From Nocardioides perillae (lineage in GTDB: Bacteria; Actinomycetota; Actinomycetes; Propionibacteriales; Nocardioidaceae), in NCBI RefSeq assembly GCF_013409425.1, contig NZ_JACCAC010000001.1, positions 3,100,001 to 3,164,000 of the forward strand: 64,000 nucleotides of DNA. Direction: 5' to 3'. Below the pieces are notes generated by a model. That model did not search any database. It was not told the DNA's origin and saw only the letters and a list, made by a program, of their open reading frames with translations. Of the stretch, positions 48,690 to 57,984 are shown piece after piece (the stretch's first letter is position 1; each line of letters starts with the position of its first letter). Position numbers and translations under genes: made by a program.

Positions 48690-49012
48690 GGGCACTCCCG
48701 AGCGGTGGAGCGGGACGAGGAAGGCTCATCCTGCCCTGACGCGTCGCGACGCGCCTCCCACCCCGCCGGGCGTGGCGTCGACCGCGTGCGGCCGGGTGCC
48801 GCGGGCCTCCCCCGGTGGGCCCGCGGCACCCCGACGGGCACATCGTCGGCAGCACAGGGGGGCCGCGGAAGGGTCTCGACCCGGTCCCGGACGTTCCCGG
48901 ACGGCCTCCCACGCGGCCCACGCGGCGGTAGCCTGCGCCGCGGTGGGGTACGGAGCGACGACCCGCGGCGGAGCGGGCGCCCAGCACGGTCACGAGCGGA
49001 GCGGAGCGTCAG
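48690..49012. other. Divergent intergenic region with a strong hairpin
   Basis: No gene in these 323 bases between the M15 gene and the HTH/S-component gene. The notable part is a perfect 14-bp stem with a ten-base loop at 48794-48831 (GGGTGCCGCGGGCC arms). It is unusual in a divergent promoter region, where terminators are not needed. No riboswitch class is recognised. Confidence 0.6.
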
Positions 49013-50044
49013 GTGGAGGGCCAGGTGGCACCCGGGCAGGACGCGGCGACGCGGCCGCGGGCCGGCCGGTGGGACCCCGTCGTCGCGGAGCTGCAGTCGC
49101 TGCGGCAGCGGGCCGGCGAGCCGTCGTACGCCGAGATCGCGCGCCGCGTCGTCGCGCAGCGGGTCGCGGGCGGCAGCACCGAGCACGCCGCCCGGCTCGC
49201 GAAGTCGACCGTCCACGACGCCTTCCGCCTCGGACGCACCCGCCTCAACCTGCCGCTGACCCGCGAACTCGTGCAGGCGCTCGGCGGCGACCCCGCTGCG
49301 GTGGACGACTGGGTGGCGGCGAGTGCGCAGCAAGCCGCGGTGCCGGGCCCGGGCGTGCCGGCGGCCAGCGCCGCACCCAGCCCGGAGGCGGAGGCGGCCG
49401 AGGCCCTCGGGTCGCCCGGGCGTGCGGAGCCGCTCCGACCGACGTGGCGCCTCGGCCTGGTCGTCGCCGCGGCCTGCGTCGCCCTCAACCTGGCGGGCCG
49501 GGTCGTCGTCGACGCCCTCGACCTGCCGGTGCACCTCGACATGGTCGGCACGGCCGTCGCCGCGTTCAGCCTGGGGCCCTGGGCCGGCGCCGGGGTCGGG
49601 GTGGCCACCAACGCGCTCGGCACGGTGTCCAGCGGCTGGGTCTCGCTGCCCTTCGCCCTGGTCAACGTGGCAGGCGCCCTGGTGTGGGGCTACGGCGTGC
49701 GCCGGTGGGGCCTGGGCCGCACCCTGCCGCGCTTCCTCTCCCTGCAGGTCCTGGTCGCGGTGGTCTGCACGCTGGTCGCCGTGCCCGTCCTCGTCGCGCT
49801 GGACGGCGCGGTGTCGCGCGGCGGCGGGGACCTGCTGGCGCAGGTCGGCGGCGTGGCGCTCGACTCCCTCGTCCTGGCCGTGGGCCTCGCCAACGTCCTG
49901 ACGTCGCTCGCCGACAAGGTCATCAGCGGCTTCGTCGCGCTCGTCGTGGTCTCGACGCTGCCGCGCACGCTGCGCGCGGCGGTGCCGCTCGCGCTCGCCG
50001 CCGCTCCCCCGCCCAGCCCCGGAGACCCGGTGCAGCGGACCTGA
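49013..50044 (+). CDS. HTH domain fused to an ECF S-component-like membrane domain
   Basis: A 343-residue fusion. Residues about 20-105 resemble the XRE-type HTH found at the start of many actinobacterial regulators: VVAELQSLRQRAGEPSYAEIARRV, STVHDAFRLGRTRLN, ALGGDPAAVDDWVAAS. After an Ala/Pro linker, about six helices follow (150-335) with LDMVGTAVAAFSLGPWAGAG and VGVATNALGTV, the pattern of ECF transporter S components. No ECF ATPase or T subunit lies next to it. Either it binds a small molecule and signals to DNA, or it is an orphan S component. GTG start. Confidence 0.75.
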   Translation: MEGQVAPGQDAATRPRAGRWDPVVAELQSLRQRAGEPSYAEIARRVVAQRVAGGSTEHAARLAKSTVHDAFRLGRTRLNLPLTRELVQALGGDPAAVDDWVAASAQQAAVPGPGVPAASAAPSPEAEAAEALGSPGRAEPLRPTWRLGLVVAAACVALNLAGRVVVDALDLPVHLDMVGTAVAAFSLGPWAGAGVGVATNALGTVSSGWVSLPFALVNVAGALVWGYGVRRWGLGRTLPRFLSLQVLVAVVCTLVAVPVLVALDGAVSRGGGDLLAQVGGVALDSLVLAVGLANVLTSLADKVISGFVALVVVSTLPRTLRAAVPLALAAAPPPSPGDPVQRT

Positions 50045-50060
50045 GGCGCTCCCGGACGCA

Positions 50061-50094
50061 CGAGAGCCGCCCCGCGGGCGCGGGGCGGCTCTCG
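50061..50094. terminator. Bidirectional terminator between the fusion gene and tmRNA
   Basis: A perfect 15-base-pair stem (CGAGAGCCGCCCCGC and complement) with a GGGC loop, 17 bases after the stop at 50044 and 40 bases beyond the tmRNA 3-prime end. It suits both converging transcripts. Confidence 0.8.
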
Positions 50095-50133
50095 GGGTGG
50101 TGCAGAGGGCTGTCGCCGGTGGTCAGGTCGGCG

Positions 50134-50504
50134 TGGTGGAGCTGGCGGGAATCGAACCCGCGTCCTCGAGCGCCGAACCAGGTCTTCTCCGGGTGCAGTC
50201 CGTGATGGCGCTTTTCTCGGCCCCGGGGCTCGCGACGGACACGTCCCCGACAGGCTCAGCCACAGGTGAGTCCCCGTCAGCCTCCGTGGCCAGAGCTGAC
50301 GAGCGAGCCTCCTAGATGAGGCCAGGATCCGGGACGGAGGCAGATGCCCGGTCTGACCCTTCGATCACTGCTCAGGCAGCGAGAGCGAAGTCAGTGCGAT
50401 CGTTGTCGGCACTTATGGTTTCCAGCGGTCGTTAACGAGATGTCGCTGGCTCCTCGACCCGCTTCTCCTGGAACTAGCGTCCCCAGTCGAAACCGATCAG
50501 CCCC
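50134..50504 (-). ncRNA. ssrA: Transfer-messenger RNA (tmRNA)
   Basis: A 371-base RNA. The 5-prime end GGGGCTGATCGGTTTCGAC and the 3-prime end GGTTCGATTCCCGCCAGCTC then CACCA form the tRNA-like part, with CCA encoded. The tag frame (50410 to 50372) reads ADNDRTDFALAA then TGA; with the alanine carried by tmRNA the tag is AADNDRTDFALAA, ending in the usual ALAA degron. Pseudoknot segments lie after the tag. It rescues stalled ribosomes with SmpB, whose gene is 2 kb away on the same strand. Confidence 0.97.
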
Positions 50505-50563
50505 TCTTGAGTTGTGAACCGCCCGGCGGACCGGGCGACACAGGTGATGCTACCCGTGCCAAC

Positions 50564-50601
50564 GAGCGGGGGCACCGGGGTATTCCGCGGTGCCCCCGCT
50601 C
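50564..50601 (-). terminator. Terminator hairpin after the secreted protease gene
   Basis: GAGCGGGGGCACCG with its perfect 14-base complement and a ten-base loop, 13 bases past the protease stop and upstream of the tmRNA start on the same strand, so it insulates ssrA from read-through. Confidence 0.75.
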
Positions 50602-50613
50602 ACGAGGTCGGCG

Positions 50614-51462
50614 TCAGGACAGGAAGGGCGCCAGGAAGTCCTGGGCCTCGGCGATGTCCACGCGCTGGTAGCCGTCGATGTAGCGGCAGTTGGCGGTGTA
50701 GCCGTAGCTGGTGACGCCGACGATCTCGCCGCCGTAGATGAGCGGGCCGCCGGAGTCGCCGAAGCAGGTGCCGCCGGTGCCGGCGTTGTCGTTCTCGTTG
50801 CCGTTGGTCTGCAGCACCTGCGGCATCAGCTTCTGCCCGGGCATGTCGACGTAGCGGCGCTCGAGCGGGTAGGTGAAGGGCGTGGGCTTCTGCGGGCCCG
50901 ACTCGGCCTTGCGCACCTCGGTGCCGTAGCCGACCGCGCGGAAGAGCGTCTTGCGCAGCTGCGAGCGCGGGATGGTGTCGAGGGTGCCGAGGTCGGCGAT
51001 CTCGTAGGTGCTCATGCCGGTGGCCGGCTCGTCGAGCACGACGACCGCGACGTCGTTCCACGTGTCGAGGTCGGTGAAGTTCGAGTAGTCGGGGTGGGTC
51101 GTGGCCGTGCCGGAGAGGTAGCCGCCGGCGGTGATGTCCTCGGCCGTGTAGCCGGCGGCCGGGTCGGAGGCCGTGGGCAGGCCGCTGGGCGCCTCGTCGG
51201 CCAGGAACTGGTCGAAGGTCACCGCGACCTTGCCCTCGGTGCCGGAGGTGCAGTGGGCGGCGGTCAGCAGGACCGTCGGGCTGATCAGCGCGGCCGAGCA
51301 GCGGTAGCGGCCGCCGTCGTCGTAGACCGCGATGAGGCCGACGCCGTCGTACTCGTTGGCGGTGTCGGGGGTGCCACCGGTGCTGGCCTGGGCCGCCGGG
51401 ACGGCGCCGAGGCCGAGGGCGAGCAGGGCGGTGGCAGAGAACGCCGCGAGGCGTGAGCGCAT
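50614..51462 (-). CDS. Secreted trypsin-like serine protease (S1 family)
   Basis: A 282-residue exported protease: signal peptide MRSRLAAFSATALLALGLGA up to about residue 26, then chymotrypsin fold. The triad is His in LLTAAHCTSG, Asp in WNDVAVVVLD, and Ser in CFGDSGGPLIY. ATG at 51462 with GAGGAGG upstream. The substrate is not known; extracellular nutrient protease or defence against host peptides are possible. Confidence 0.92.
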   Translation of the reverse strand: MRSRLAAFSATALLALGLGAVPAAQASTGGTPDTANEYDGVGLIAVYDDGGRYRCSAALISPTVLLTAAHCTSGTEGKVAVTFDQFLADEAPSGLPTASDPAAGYTAEDITAGGYLSGTATTHPDYSNFTDLDTWNDVAVVVLDEPATGMSTYEIADLGTLDTIPRSQLRKTLFRAVGYGTEVRKAESGPQKPTPFTYPLERRYVDMPGQKLMPQVLQTNGNENDNAGTGGTCFGDSGGPLIYGGEIVGVTSYGYTANCRYIDGYQRVDIAEAQDFLAPFLS

Positions 51463-51544
51463 GTGCGCCTCCTCTGTCGAGGGGTCCGGGAGCTGGAGTG
51501 CGCTAGACCACCACACGGCGCCGACAGGGGGAAGGCGCAGCAGG

Positions 51545-52483
51545 TCACGGATCGGTGACGGTTGCACCGAGCAAAGGTGCGGCGTTGTGCCAGCAGACGG
51601 CCCGCAGCCACTCCTCACCCAGGCCCAGGCGCTCGAGCGCCTCGAGCTGGCGGAGGTAGGGGTAGGGGATGTTGGGGAAGTCGGTGCCGAGCAGCACCTT
51701 GTCGCCGATCGCGGCGACCCGCGCGAGCAGGTCGGGCGGCATCGGCCCGCCCATCTCGGCGAAGAAGTCGGTGAAGGCCATCGTGGTGTCGAGCAGCACC
51801 CGCTCGTGGGTCTCGGCGAGGGCGAGGAACTCGGCGTACTCCGGCGCACCCATGTGCGCGATCACCAGCCGCAGGCGCGGGTGGCGCCCGAGCAGCTCGG
51901 CGACCGGCCCCGGCCCGGTGTACGCCGTGCCGACCGGCCCGCTGCCGGCGTGCAGCACCACGGGGGTGCCGGCCTCGGCGAGCAGGCCCCAGGAGTCGTC
52001 GAGCAGTGGGTCGGTGACGTGGAAGGCGCCGACCTGCACGTGCACCTTGAGCACCGCCAGCCCCTGCTCGAGCCGGCGGGCGAGGTAGTCCGCGGCGCCG
52101 GGCTCGGGGAAGACCGTGCCGCAGTGCACGGCCTCGGGCACCCGGGCGGCGAAGTCGGCGGCCCACTCGTTGAGGAACTCCGCCATCCCCGGCTTGTGGG
52201 CGTAGGGCAGGGCGGTGAAGCGCCGCACGCCGAAGTCGCGCAGCTGCGCGACGAGCGCGTCGTCGTCGTCGCGGTAGCGGATCGGCCAGGCCCGCCCGAT
52301 CAGCGGGCCGGCGGAGTCGAACTGGGCGCGGATCTTCGCCGTCACCCGCGGCGGCAGGAAGTGGGTGTGCACGTCCAGCAGGCCCGGCAGGCCCAGGCGC
52401 TGCCAGAAGGCGCGGACCTCGGCGACGGGCTCGGGGTCCCGAGACGGGCGCGGGGCGCCCTCCTCGACCACCCGTCCGGTCAT
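51545..52483 (-). CDS. Amidohydrolase family protein (amidohydrolase 2)
   Basis: A 312-residue TIM-barrel metal hydrolase or decarboxylase: [12 protein letters not shown] (HxH), [24 protein letters not shown], and [20 protein letters not shown] (metal Asp). Such proteins act on small carboxylates or amides. The ATG overlaps the smpB stop (ATGA), giving tight coupling, though no functional link to trans-translation is known. Confidence 0.88.
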   Translation of the reverse strand: MTGRVVEEGAPRPSRDPEPVAEVRAFWQRLGLPGLLDVHTHFLPPRVTAKIRAQFDSAGPLIGRAWPIRYRDDDDALVAQLRDFGVRRFTALPYAHKPGMAEFLNEWAADFAARVPEAVHCGTVFPEPGAADYLARRLEQGLAVLKVHVQVGAFHVTDPLLDDSWGLLAEAGTPVVLHAGSGPVGTAYTGPGPVAELLGRHPRLRLVIAHMGAPEYAEFLALAETHERVLLDTTMAFTDFFAEMGGPMPPDLLARVAAIGDKVLLGTDFPNIPYPYLRQLEALERLGLGEEWLRAVCWHNAAPLLGATVTDP

Positions 52484-52956
52484 GCGCGGCCCTTGAGGCG
52501 GCGGCCGAGCTCGACCTGCTTCTCCCGGTTGGCCTCGCGCTCGGCGATGGTGTGCCGCTTGTCCCACGACTTCTTGCCCTTGGCGAGGGCGATCTCGACC
52601 TTGGCGCGGCCGTCCTTGAAGTAGAGCGAGAGCGGCACCAGGGTGTAGCCCTTGTCGGCGACCTTGCGCTCGATCTTGTCGATCTCGGCGCGGTTGAGGA
52701 GCAGCTTGCGGCGCCGGCGGGCGGCGTGGTTGGTCCAGGTGCCCTGGGTGTACTCCGGGATGTGCACGCCGAGCAGCCACACCTCGCCGCCGTCGACCTC
52801 GGCGAAGCCGTCGACCAGGCTGGCGCGGCCCATCCGCAGCGACTTCACCTCGGTGCCCTGCAGCACCATGCCGGCCTCCCACGTGTCCTCCACGTGGTAG
52901 TCGTGGCGCGCCTTCTTGTTCTGCGCGACGACCTTCTGCCCCTGCTCCTTGGCCAT
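52480..52956 (-). CDS. smpB: SsrA-binding protein SmpB
   Basis: A 158-residue protein binding tm[32 protein letters not shown] at the start, [26 protein letters not shown], and the basic C-terminal tail [13 protein letters not shown] that enters the mRNA channel. Full length. Follows ftsX and the M23 hydrolase on one strand; the order prfB, ftsE, ftsX, smpB, ssrA is also seen in M. tuberculosis. Confidence 0.97.
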   Translation of the reverse strand: MAKEQGQKVVAQNKKARHDYHVEDTWEAGMVLQGTEVKSLRMGRASLVDGFAEVDGGEVWLLGVHIPEYTQGTWTNHAARRRRKLLLNRAEIDKIERKVADKGYTLVPLSLYFKDGRAKVEIALAKGKKSWDKRHTIAEREANREKQVELGRRLKGRA

Positions 52957-53025
52957 CTGCCCATCCTCCCAGCACCCGCAACCGGGTTGCGAGCGCGGTC
53001 GTCCCGCCGCACCCGGAGGGAAGGG

Positions 53026-54324
53026 TCAGAACCAGCGCATCGGGTCGACGGCGCGACCGTTCGCCATCACCGTGAAGTGCAGGTGGCACCCGGTGGACCA
53101 GCCGGTGTTGCCGACGTAGCCCACGAGCTGGCCGCGCACGACGCGGGCGCCCGGGCCGACGACGTAGTGGCTGGCGTGGTTGAGGATCGTCGCCACGCCC
53201 TTCCCGCCCGCGACGCCGTGGTCGATGATCAGCCGGTTGCCGTAGGACTCGCTGTAGTACTCCGACACGACGCGGCCGGGCGCCGCGGCGTACAGCGGGG
53301 AGCCGCAGCCGGCGCCGAAGTCGGTGCCGTCGTGCAGCGAGTAGTAGCCGTAGATGGGGTGCGTGCGGTAGCCGAAGGGCGAGGTGACGTAGCCGCGCAC
53401 GGGGTAGTCGAGGAAGCCGTCGGAGGCGGTGGTGCGGGCGGCGCCCCGGCTGGCCCGCGCGGCCGCGGCGGCGCGGCGGCGGGCGGCCTCCGCCCGGCGG
53501 CGCAGCATCTCCTCGATGCGGTCCTGCTCGCGCTCGAGGCGGCGCAGCACCCGCATGTCGCGGGCCCGGGCGGCGTCGGCGCGCTGCTGGGCGGCGCGGC
53601 GGTCACCGACGAGGGCGGCGACGTCGGCGCGCGCGGCCTCCGCCTCGGCCTCGAGCCGCTCCATCTCCGCGAGCTGCTCGGCGGCCTCGGCGCGCTGGGC
53701 GGCGACGGCGTCGCGCGCGTCGGCCACCTTCGCCTCCTCGACGAGCAGCAGCACCTCCGCGGCGCGCAGGTCGTCGTAGGCGAAGGACTCCTCGTCGACG
53801 AGCACCTCGCGCGCCTTGTCCTGGCGCGCGACGTCGGCCGGCGACGCGGCGTTGGCGAGGGCGGCCAGGCGCATGAGGTCGGGGTTGCCGCGGGTGTAGA
53901 GCTCGACGACGGTGTCGGCGATCTGGTCGCGCTGCTCGGCGACCTGGGCCTTGCCGTGCTCGACCGCCTGGCGGGCCTCCCCCAGCCGGCGCTCGGCCTC
54001 GGCGAGGCTCTCGGCAAGCTCGCGGTCGCGCACCTGCGCAGCCGTCAACCGGGCACGCACCGTGGTGAGCCGCGACTGGGCGTCAGCCAGCTTCGCGGCG
54101 GCCCGGCGCAGGGCGCGGTCGGCCTCGCGGAAGGCGGCGCTGCTCTCCTGCAGGTCCTCGCCGGCGGCCTCGACCTGCCGCTCGACCTTGCGCTCGCGGT
54201 CCTTCAACCCGTCGGCGAGGAGCGCCAGCGGGGTGGACGGGACGGTCAGCGCACCGAGGGCCAGGGCGCCGGCGGTCGCGGCGGCAGCCAGGCCTCGGCG
54301 TGCGGTACGGGGGAAGAGGCGCAC
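53026..54324 (-). CDS. M23 peptidase with coiled-coil (EnvC/RipC-type wall hydrolase partner of FtsEX)
   Basis: A 432-residue exported protein: signal peptide (to about 35), a long coiled coil (about 40-280) rich in Ala, Glu and Arg, then a LytM/M23 domain with FGYRTHPIYGYYSLHDGTDFGAG, and HLHF. In EnvC and its relatives the coiled coil binds FtsX and is activated by FtsE. The gene directly follows ftsX with a 55-base gap, which supports that role. Zinc ligands appear complete (H in TH, D in HDGTD, H in HLH), so it may be an active endopeptidase. Confidence 0.92.
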   Translation of the reverse strand: MRLFPRTARRGLAAAATAGALALGALTVPSTPLALLADGLKDRERKVERQVEAAGEDLQESSAAFREADRALRRAAAKLADAQSRLTTVRARLTAAQVRDRELAESLAEAERRLGEARQAVEHGKAQVAEQRDQIADTVVELYTRGNPDLMRLAALANAASPADVARQDKAREVLVDEESFAYDDLRAAEVLLLVEEAKVADARDAVAAQRAEAAEQLAEMERLEAEAEAARADVAALVGDRRAAQQRADAARARDMRVLRRLEREQDRIEEMLRRRAEAARRRAAAAARASRGAARTTASDGFLDYPVRGYVTSPFGYRTHPIYGYYSLHDGTDFGAGCGSPLYAAAPGRVVSEYYSESYGNRLIIDHGVAGGKGVATILNHASHYVVGPGARVVRGQLVGYVGNTGWSTGCHLHFTVMANGRAVDPMRWF

Positions 54325-54379
54325 CGGTCAGCCTTCAGCAGTCGGGGAAGAGAGCTGCCCCGACCGTAGGGCACCGCGG

Positions 54380-55291
54380 TCAGACCCTCGTGTATTTGCG
54401 GGCCAGCGCGAGTGTCGGGAGCAGCGTGAGCAGCGGGCCGAGCACGGCGATCACCGCCACCGCGGTGCCGAACTCGCCCAGGCCGATCCACGGGATGAAC
54501 TGGAACTGGTCGCTCGCGCGCTCGGCGATGCCGAACCACATGAAGGCCCCCAGCGCCCCGGTCGCGAGCGCCACGCCGATGAGCGCCGTCACGAGCGCCT
54601 CGAGCAGGAAGGGCAGCGCGATGTAGAGCGTGGAGGCGCCGACGAGCCGCATGATGCCGATCTCGCGGCGCCGGGCGAAGGCGGCCAGCCGGATGGTGTT
54701 GCCGACCAGCAGCAGCGCGGCGAAGACCAGGAAGGCGGCGGTGCCGAGCGCGCCCCACTGCAGCGCGTTGAGCGAGCCGTAGATCGGCTCGAGCTCGTCG
54801 CGCATGTCCTGGACCGCCGACACCCCGTCGAGGCCGACCACCGCGCTGGTGATGCCCTTGTAGCGGTCGGGGTCCTCGAGCTCGATCCACACCGACTCGG
54901 GCATCGCCTCGGCGGTCATGATCGCGTTGGGCCCGTCGAAGCGCTCGGGGCCGTAGAGCTCCTTGACCTTCGCGAACGCCTCCTCCTTCGACTCCGTGTA
55001 GTAGTCGGCGACCTCGGGGCTCTCCTCGACCGCCTCGAGGATGGAGGTCTTCTGCGCGTCGGTGACCTCGCCGGTGCAGGCGGGGTTGTCGTCGCGGTCG
55101 CGGCAGAGGAAGACGGTGATCTGGAGCTGGCTGCCCCAGTAGTCGGCCGCCTTGTCGGCCTGCTGCTTCAGCAGGGCGCCGAAGCCGACGAGCGTGAGGG
55201 CGACCAGCAGCGTCAGCACGACCGCGAGGTGCATGGAGAGGTTGCGTCGCAGGCCCTGGCCGAGCTCGGTGAAGACGTAGCGCAGCTGCAT
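54380..55291 (-). CDS. ftsX: Cell division protein FtsX (permease-like)
   Basis: A 303-residue membrane protein: one N-terminal helix (about 22-42), an extracellular domain with a cysteine pair (FLCRDRDDNPACTG) as in actinobacterial FtsX, then three helices (about 175-300) and an FtsX core with GNTIRLAAFARRREIGIMRLVGAS. It transmits FtsE ATP hydrolysis to wall hydrolases at the septum. ATG at 55291, 107 bases after ftsE. Confidence 0.95.
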   Translation of the reverse strand: MQLRYVFTELGQGLRRNLSMHLAVVLTLLVALTLVGFGALLKQQADKAADYWGSQLQITVFLCRDRDDNPACTGEVTDAQKTSILEAVEESPEVADYYTESKEEAFAKVKELYGPERFDGPNAIMTAEAMPESVWIELEDPDRYKGITSAVVGLDGVSAVQDMRDELEPIYGSLNALQWGALGTAAFLVFAALLLVGNTIRLAAFARRREIGIMRLVGASTLYIALPFLLEALVTALIGVALATGALGAFMWFGIAERASDQFQFIPWIGLGEFGTAVAVIAVLGPLLTLLPTLALARKYTRV

Positions 55292-55364
55292 GGGGTGGGG
55301 GGTCCTCCGGGGAGTGCTGGGGTGGGGGTGCGGCTGAGGCCGGTGTCCGGGCGGTCGGCTCGGG

Positions 55365-55403
55365 CGGGCGGCTCAGACGGGCGGCTCAGGCGGGCGGCTC
55401 AGA
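55365..55403. repeat. Three 13-bp direct repeats spanning the ftsE stop codon
   Basis: CGGGCGGCTCAG(A/G) three times without spacer (55365, 55378, 55391). The ftsE stop TGA lies in the last unit; because 13 is not a multiple of three, the copies place a TGA in all three frames of the minus strand. Confidence 0.8.
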
Positions 55404-56088
55404 CGGCGGAGCCGTAGACGCCCTGGGCCTCGTCGCGGACGACCTGGCCGTCGGCGAGCTCGATCACGCGCTTGCGCATCTGGTCGACGATGCCGGAGTC
55501 GTGGGTCGCCATGACGACCGTGGTGCCGGTGCGGTTGATCCGGTCGAGCAGCTTCATGATGCCGACCGAGCTGGTGGGGTCGAGGTTGCCGGTGGGCTCG
55601 TCGGCGATGAGGATCATCGGCCGGTTGACGAAGGCCCGCGCGATCGCGACGCGCTGCTGCTCGCCGCCCGACAGCTCGTCGGGCATGCGGTCGGCCTTGC
55701 CCTCGAGCCCGACGAGCTCGAGGGTCTCGGGCACGAGCGCGTCGATGTCGGCGCGCGGGCGCCCGATCACCTGCAGCGCGAAGCCGACGTTCTCCGCGAC
55801 CGTCTTGCCCGGCAGCAGCCGGAAGTCCTGGAAGACGGTGCCGATCTGACGGCGCAGCCGCGGCACCTTCCACCCGGCGAGCCGGTTGATCTCCTTGCCG
55901 GCGACGTAGACGCGGCCCGAGGTGGCCCGGTGCTCGCGCAGCACGAGGCGCAGGAAGGTCGACTTGCCCGAGCCGGAGGAGCCGACGAGGAAGACGAACT
56001 CGCCCTTCTCGACGTCGACCGAGACCTGGTCGAGGGCGGCGTGGGCGTGGCCGGGGTAGGTCTTCGTCACCTTCTCGAAGCGGATCAC
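55399..56088 (-). CDS. ftsE: Cell division ATP-binding protein FtsE
   Basis: A 229-residue ABC ATPase: Walker [10 protein letters not shown], signature [12 protein letters not shown], Walker [15 protein letters not shown], switch VVMATHD. Full length and standard. The GTG at 56088 gives [13 protein letters not shown]. Expected to work with FtsX and the M23 protein to time septal wall cleavage. The reading frame stays open upstream over the lipoprotein gene but that is not coding. Confidence 0.96.
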   Translation of the reverse strand: MIRFEKVTKTYPGHAHAALDQVSVDVEKGEFVFLVGSSGSGKSTFLRLVLREHRATSGRVYVAGKEINRLAGWKVPRLRRQIGTVFQDFRLLPGKTVAENVGFALQVIGRPRADIDALVPETLELVGLEGKADRMPDELSGGEQQRVAIARAFVNRPMILIADEPTGNLDPTSSVGIMKLLDRINRTGTTVVMATHDSGIVDQMRKRVIELADGQVVRDEAQGVYGSAV

Positions 56089-56110
56089 CGGGTCGAGGGT
56101 ACGCGAGCGG

Positions 56111-56824
56111 GTGCGCCGTACCCTCGAGGCCGTGCCCCCCGTGTCCCCCGCCGGCGAGCGACCTCGCCGCCACCCCGCGTACGCCGTGGGGGCGCCGCTG
56201 GCGCTCGCCGCGCTCGTGCTGTCGGGTTGCTCGGGGGCCGGGTCGCCCGACCCGTCCGGCGCGGGGAGCCCCTCGCCGACCCCGGTCGAGGCGACCCCGC
56301 TGGAGGCGCTCGACACCGCCGGGGTGGTCGTGCCGCGCGCCGACCCGTGCGAGGGGCTGCCCGAGACCGCGGTCGTCGACGCGCTCGGCGCCCCGGCGAC
56401 CGCCGCCGACCGCTGGGCCGACGGCGAGCCGGCCCGCCTCTCCCCCGGCCTGCGCGACGTCGCCCACGAGTGGGGCTGCGCCTGGACCGCCGCCGACGGC
56501 AGCGCGGTGCGGGCCTGGGTCTTCGCGCCGCCGCTCACGCCGGCCCGTGCACGCGCGGTCGCGCGGACCGTGGTCGCGGACGACGGCTGCCGTCGGGTCG
56601 CCGACGCGCCGGCCTTCGGCGAGCCGACCGCGGCGCGGCTGTGCCGCACCGGCGACGGCGGCCGGGTGCTCGAGGCAGCCTTCTCCGGCCTCTTCGGCGA
56701 CGCGTGGCTCTCGTGCTCGGTCGCCGCGCCGCGCGCCGAGACCCGCACCGCGGTGGCCCGCGACGCCCTGGTCGCGCGCGCCGGTGCGTGGTGCTCCCAG
56801 GTGCTGGCCTCGGCCCGCACCTGA
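56111..56824 (+). CDS. Putative lipoprotein of unknown function
   Basis: A 237-residue protein with a signal and lipobox LVLSGCSG (lipidation Cys near 40), a Ser/Pro-rich linker, then a domain with four cysteines ([26 protein letters not shown]) plus LSCSV and AWCSQ. The pattern resembles DUF3558-like lipoproteins. GTG at 56111 is only 22 bases from the ftsE start; GTG at 56132 or 56141 is as likely. It splits prfB from ftsE on the other strand. Confidence 0.75.
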   Translation: MRRTLEAVPPVSPAGERPRRHPAYAVGAPLALAALVLSGCSGAGSPDPSGAGSPSPTPVEATPLEALDTAGVVVPRADPCEGLPETAVVDALGAPATAADRWADGEPARLSPGLRDVAHEWGCAWTAADGSAVRAWVFAPPLTPARARAVARTVVADDGCRRVADAPAFGEPTAARLCRTGDGGRVLEAAFSGLFGDAWLSCSVAAPRAETRTAVARDALVARAGAWCSQVLASART

Positions 56825-56849
56825 ACCGTCGGCGGGGCCGAGGCGCGGT

Positions 56850-57959
56850 CTAGTTCTGCTCGGCGCCGCGGCGCCAGCGGATGCCGGCCTCGAGGAAGCC
56901 GTCGATGTCACCGTCGAAGACCGCCTGCGGGTTGCCGACCTCGAAGGAGGTCCGCAGGTCCTTCACGATCTGGTAGGGGTTGAGCACGTAGTTGCGCATC
57001 TGGTCGCCCCAGCTGGCCTGCACGTCGCCGCGCATCTCGTCGAGGTGCGCCTTCTCCTCGGCCTTCTTGCGGGCCAGCAGCTTGGCCTTGAGCACGACCA
57101 TCGCGCTCGCCTTGTTCTGCAGCTGGCTCTTCTCGTTCTGGCAGGAGACGACCGTGCCGGTCGGGAGGTGGGTGAGGCGCACCGCGGAGTCGGTGGTGTT
57201 GACCGACTGCCCTCCCGGGCCGCCGGAGCGGTAGACGTCAACGCGGATCTCCTCGTCGGGGATCTCGATCTCGTCGGTCTGCTCGAGCACCGGCACGACC
57301 TCGACGGCGGCGAAGGAGGTCTGGCGCCGGCCCTGGTTGTCGAAGGGGCTGATGCGCACCAGCCGGTGGGTGCCGGCCTCGACCGAGAGCGTGCCGTAGG
57401 CGTAGGGCGCGTGCACGGCGAAGGTCGCCGACTTCAGGCCGGCCTCCTCGGCGTAGGAGGTGTCGAAGACCTCGACGGGGTACTTGTTGCGCTCGGCCCA
57501 CCGGACGTACATCCGCATCAGGGTCTCGGCGAAGTCCGCGGCGTCGACGCCGCCCGCGCCGGCGCGGATGGTGACCAGGGCCTCGCGGGCGTCGTACTCA
57601 CCGGAGAGGAGCGTGCGGACCTCGAGCGCCTCGACGGCCTTGTGGACCTTGGGCAGCTCGGCCTGGGCCTCGGCCAGCGAGTCGGCGTCGCCCTCCTCGA
57701 CCGCGAGCTCGACGAGCGCCTCGAGGTCGTCGACGCGGGCGGTGAGGCCCTCGAAGCGCTCGAGCTCGCCCTGCAGCATCGACAGGCGGCCGGTCACGCG
57801 CTGGGCGTTGGCCTGGTCGTCCCACAGGTCGGGGGCGCCGACCTGCTCGCCGAGGTCGGCGATCTCGCCGCGCATGGCCTCGACGTCGAGCACCTGCTCG
57901 ATGGTGCGCAGGGTGGCGCGCAGCGCCTTGATCTCTTGGTCGAAGTCCGGTCCAGCCAC
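56850..57959 (-). CDS. prfB: Peptide chain release factor 2
   Basis: A 369-residue release factor for UGA and UAA stops. The catalytic GGQ is in [21 protein letters not shown]; the stop-codon reading SPF motif is in [18 protein letters not shown]. It is a single uninterrupted frame, so the frameshift control seen in many bacteria is absent, as usual in actinobacteria. GTG start ([12 protein letters not shown]). Its stop nearly meets that of the convergent lipoprotein gene. Confidence 0.96.
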   Translation of the reverse strand: MAGPDFDQEIKALRATLRTIEQVLDVEAMRGEIADLGEQVGAPDLWDDQANAQRVTGRLSMLQGELERFEGLTARVDDLEALVELAVEEGDADSLAEAQAELPKVHKAVEALEVRTLLSGEYDAREALVTIRAGAGGVDAADFAETLMRMYVRWAERNKYPVEVFDTSYAEEAGLKSATFAVHAPYAYGTLSVEAGTHRLVRISPFDNQGRRQTSFAAVEVVPVLEQTDEIEIPDEEIRVDVYRSGGPGGQSVNTTDSAVRLTHLPTGTVVSCQNEKSQLQNKASAMVVLKAKLLARKKAEEKAHLDEMRGDVQASWGDQMRNYVLNPYQIVKDLRTSFEVGNPQAVFDGDIDGFLEAGIRWRRGAEQN

Positions 57960-57984
57960 GAGATCCGACTCTACGGCACCTCGT

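Noticed and set aside
48690..49012. c-di-AMP or other riboswitch before the M15 peptidase
   Set aside because: No conserved core of a known class was found; only a simple hairpin.
56850..57959. Programmed frameshift in prfB
   Set aside because: The gene is one continuous frame from GTG to stop with no in-frame TGA near codon 25.
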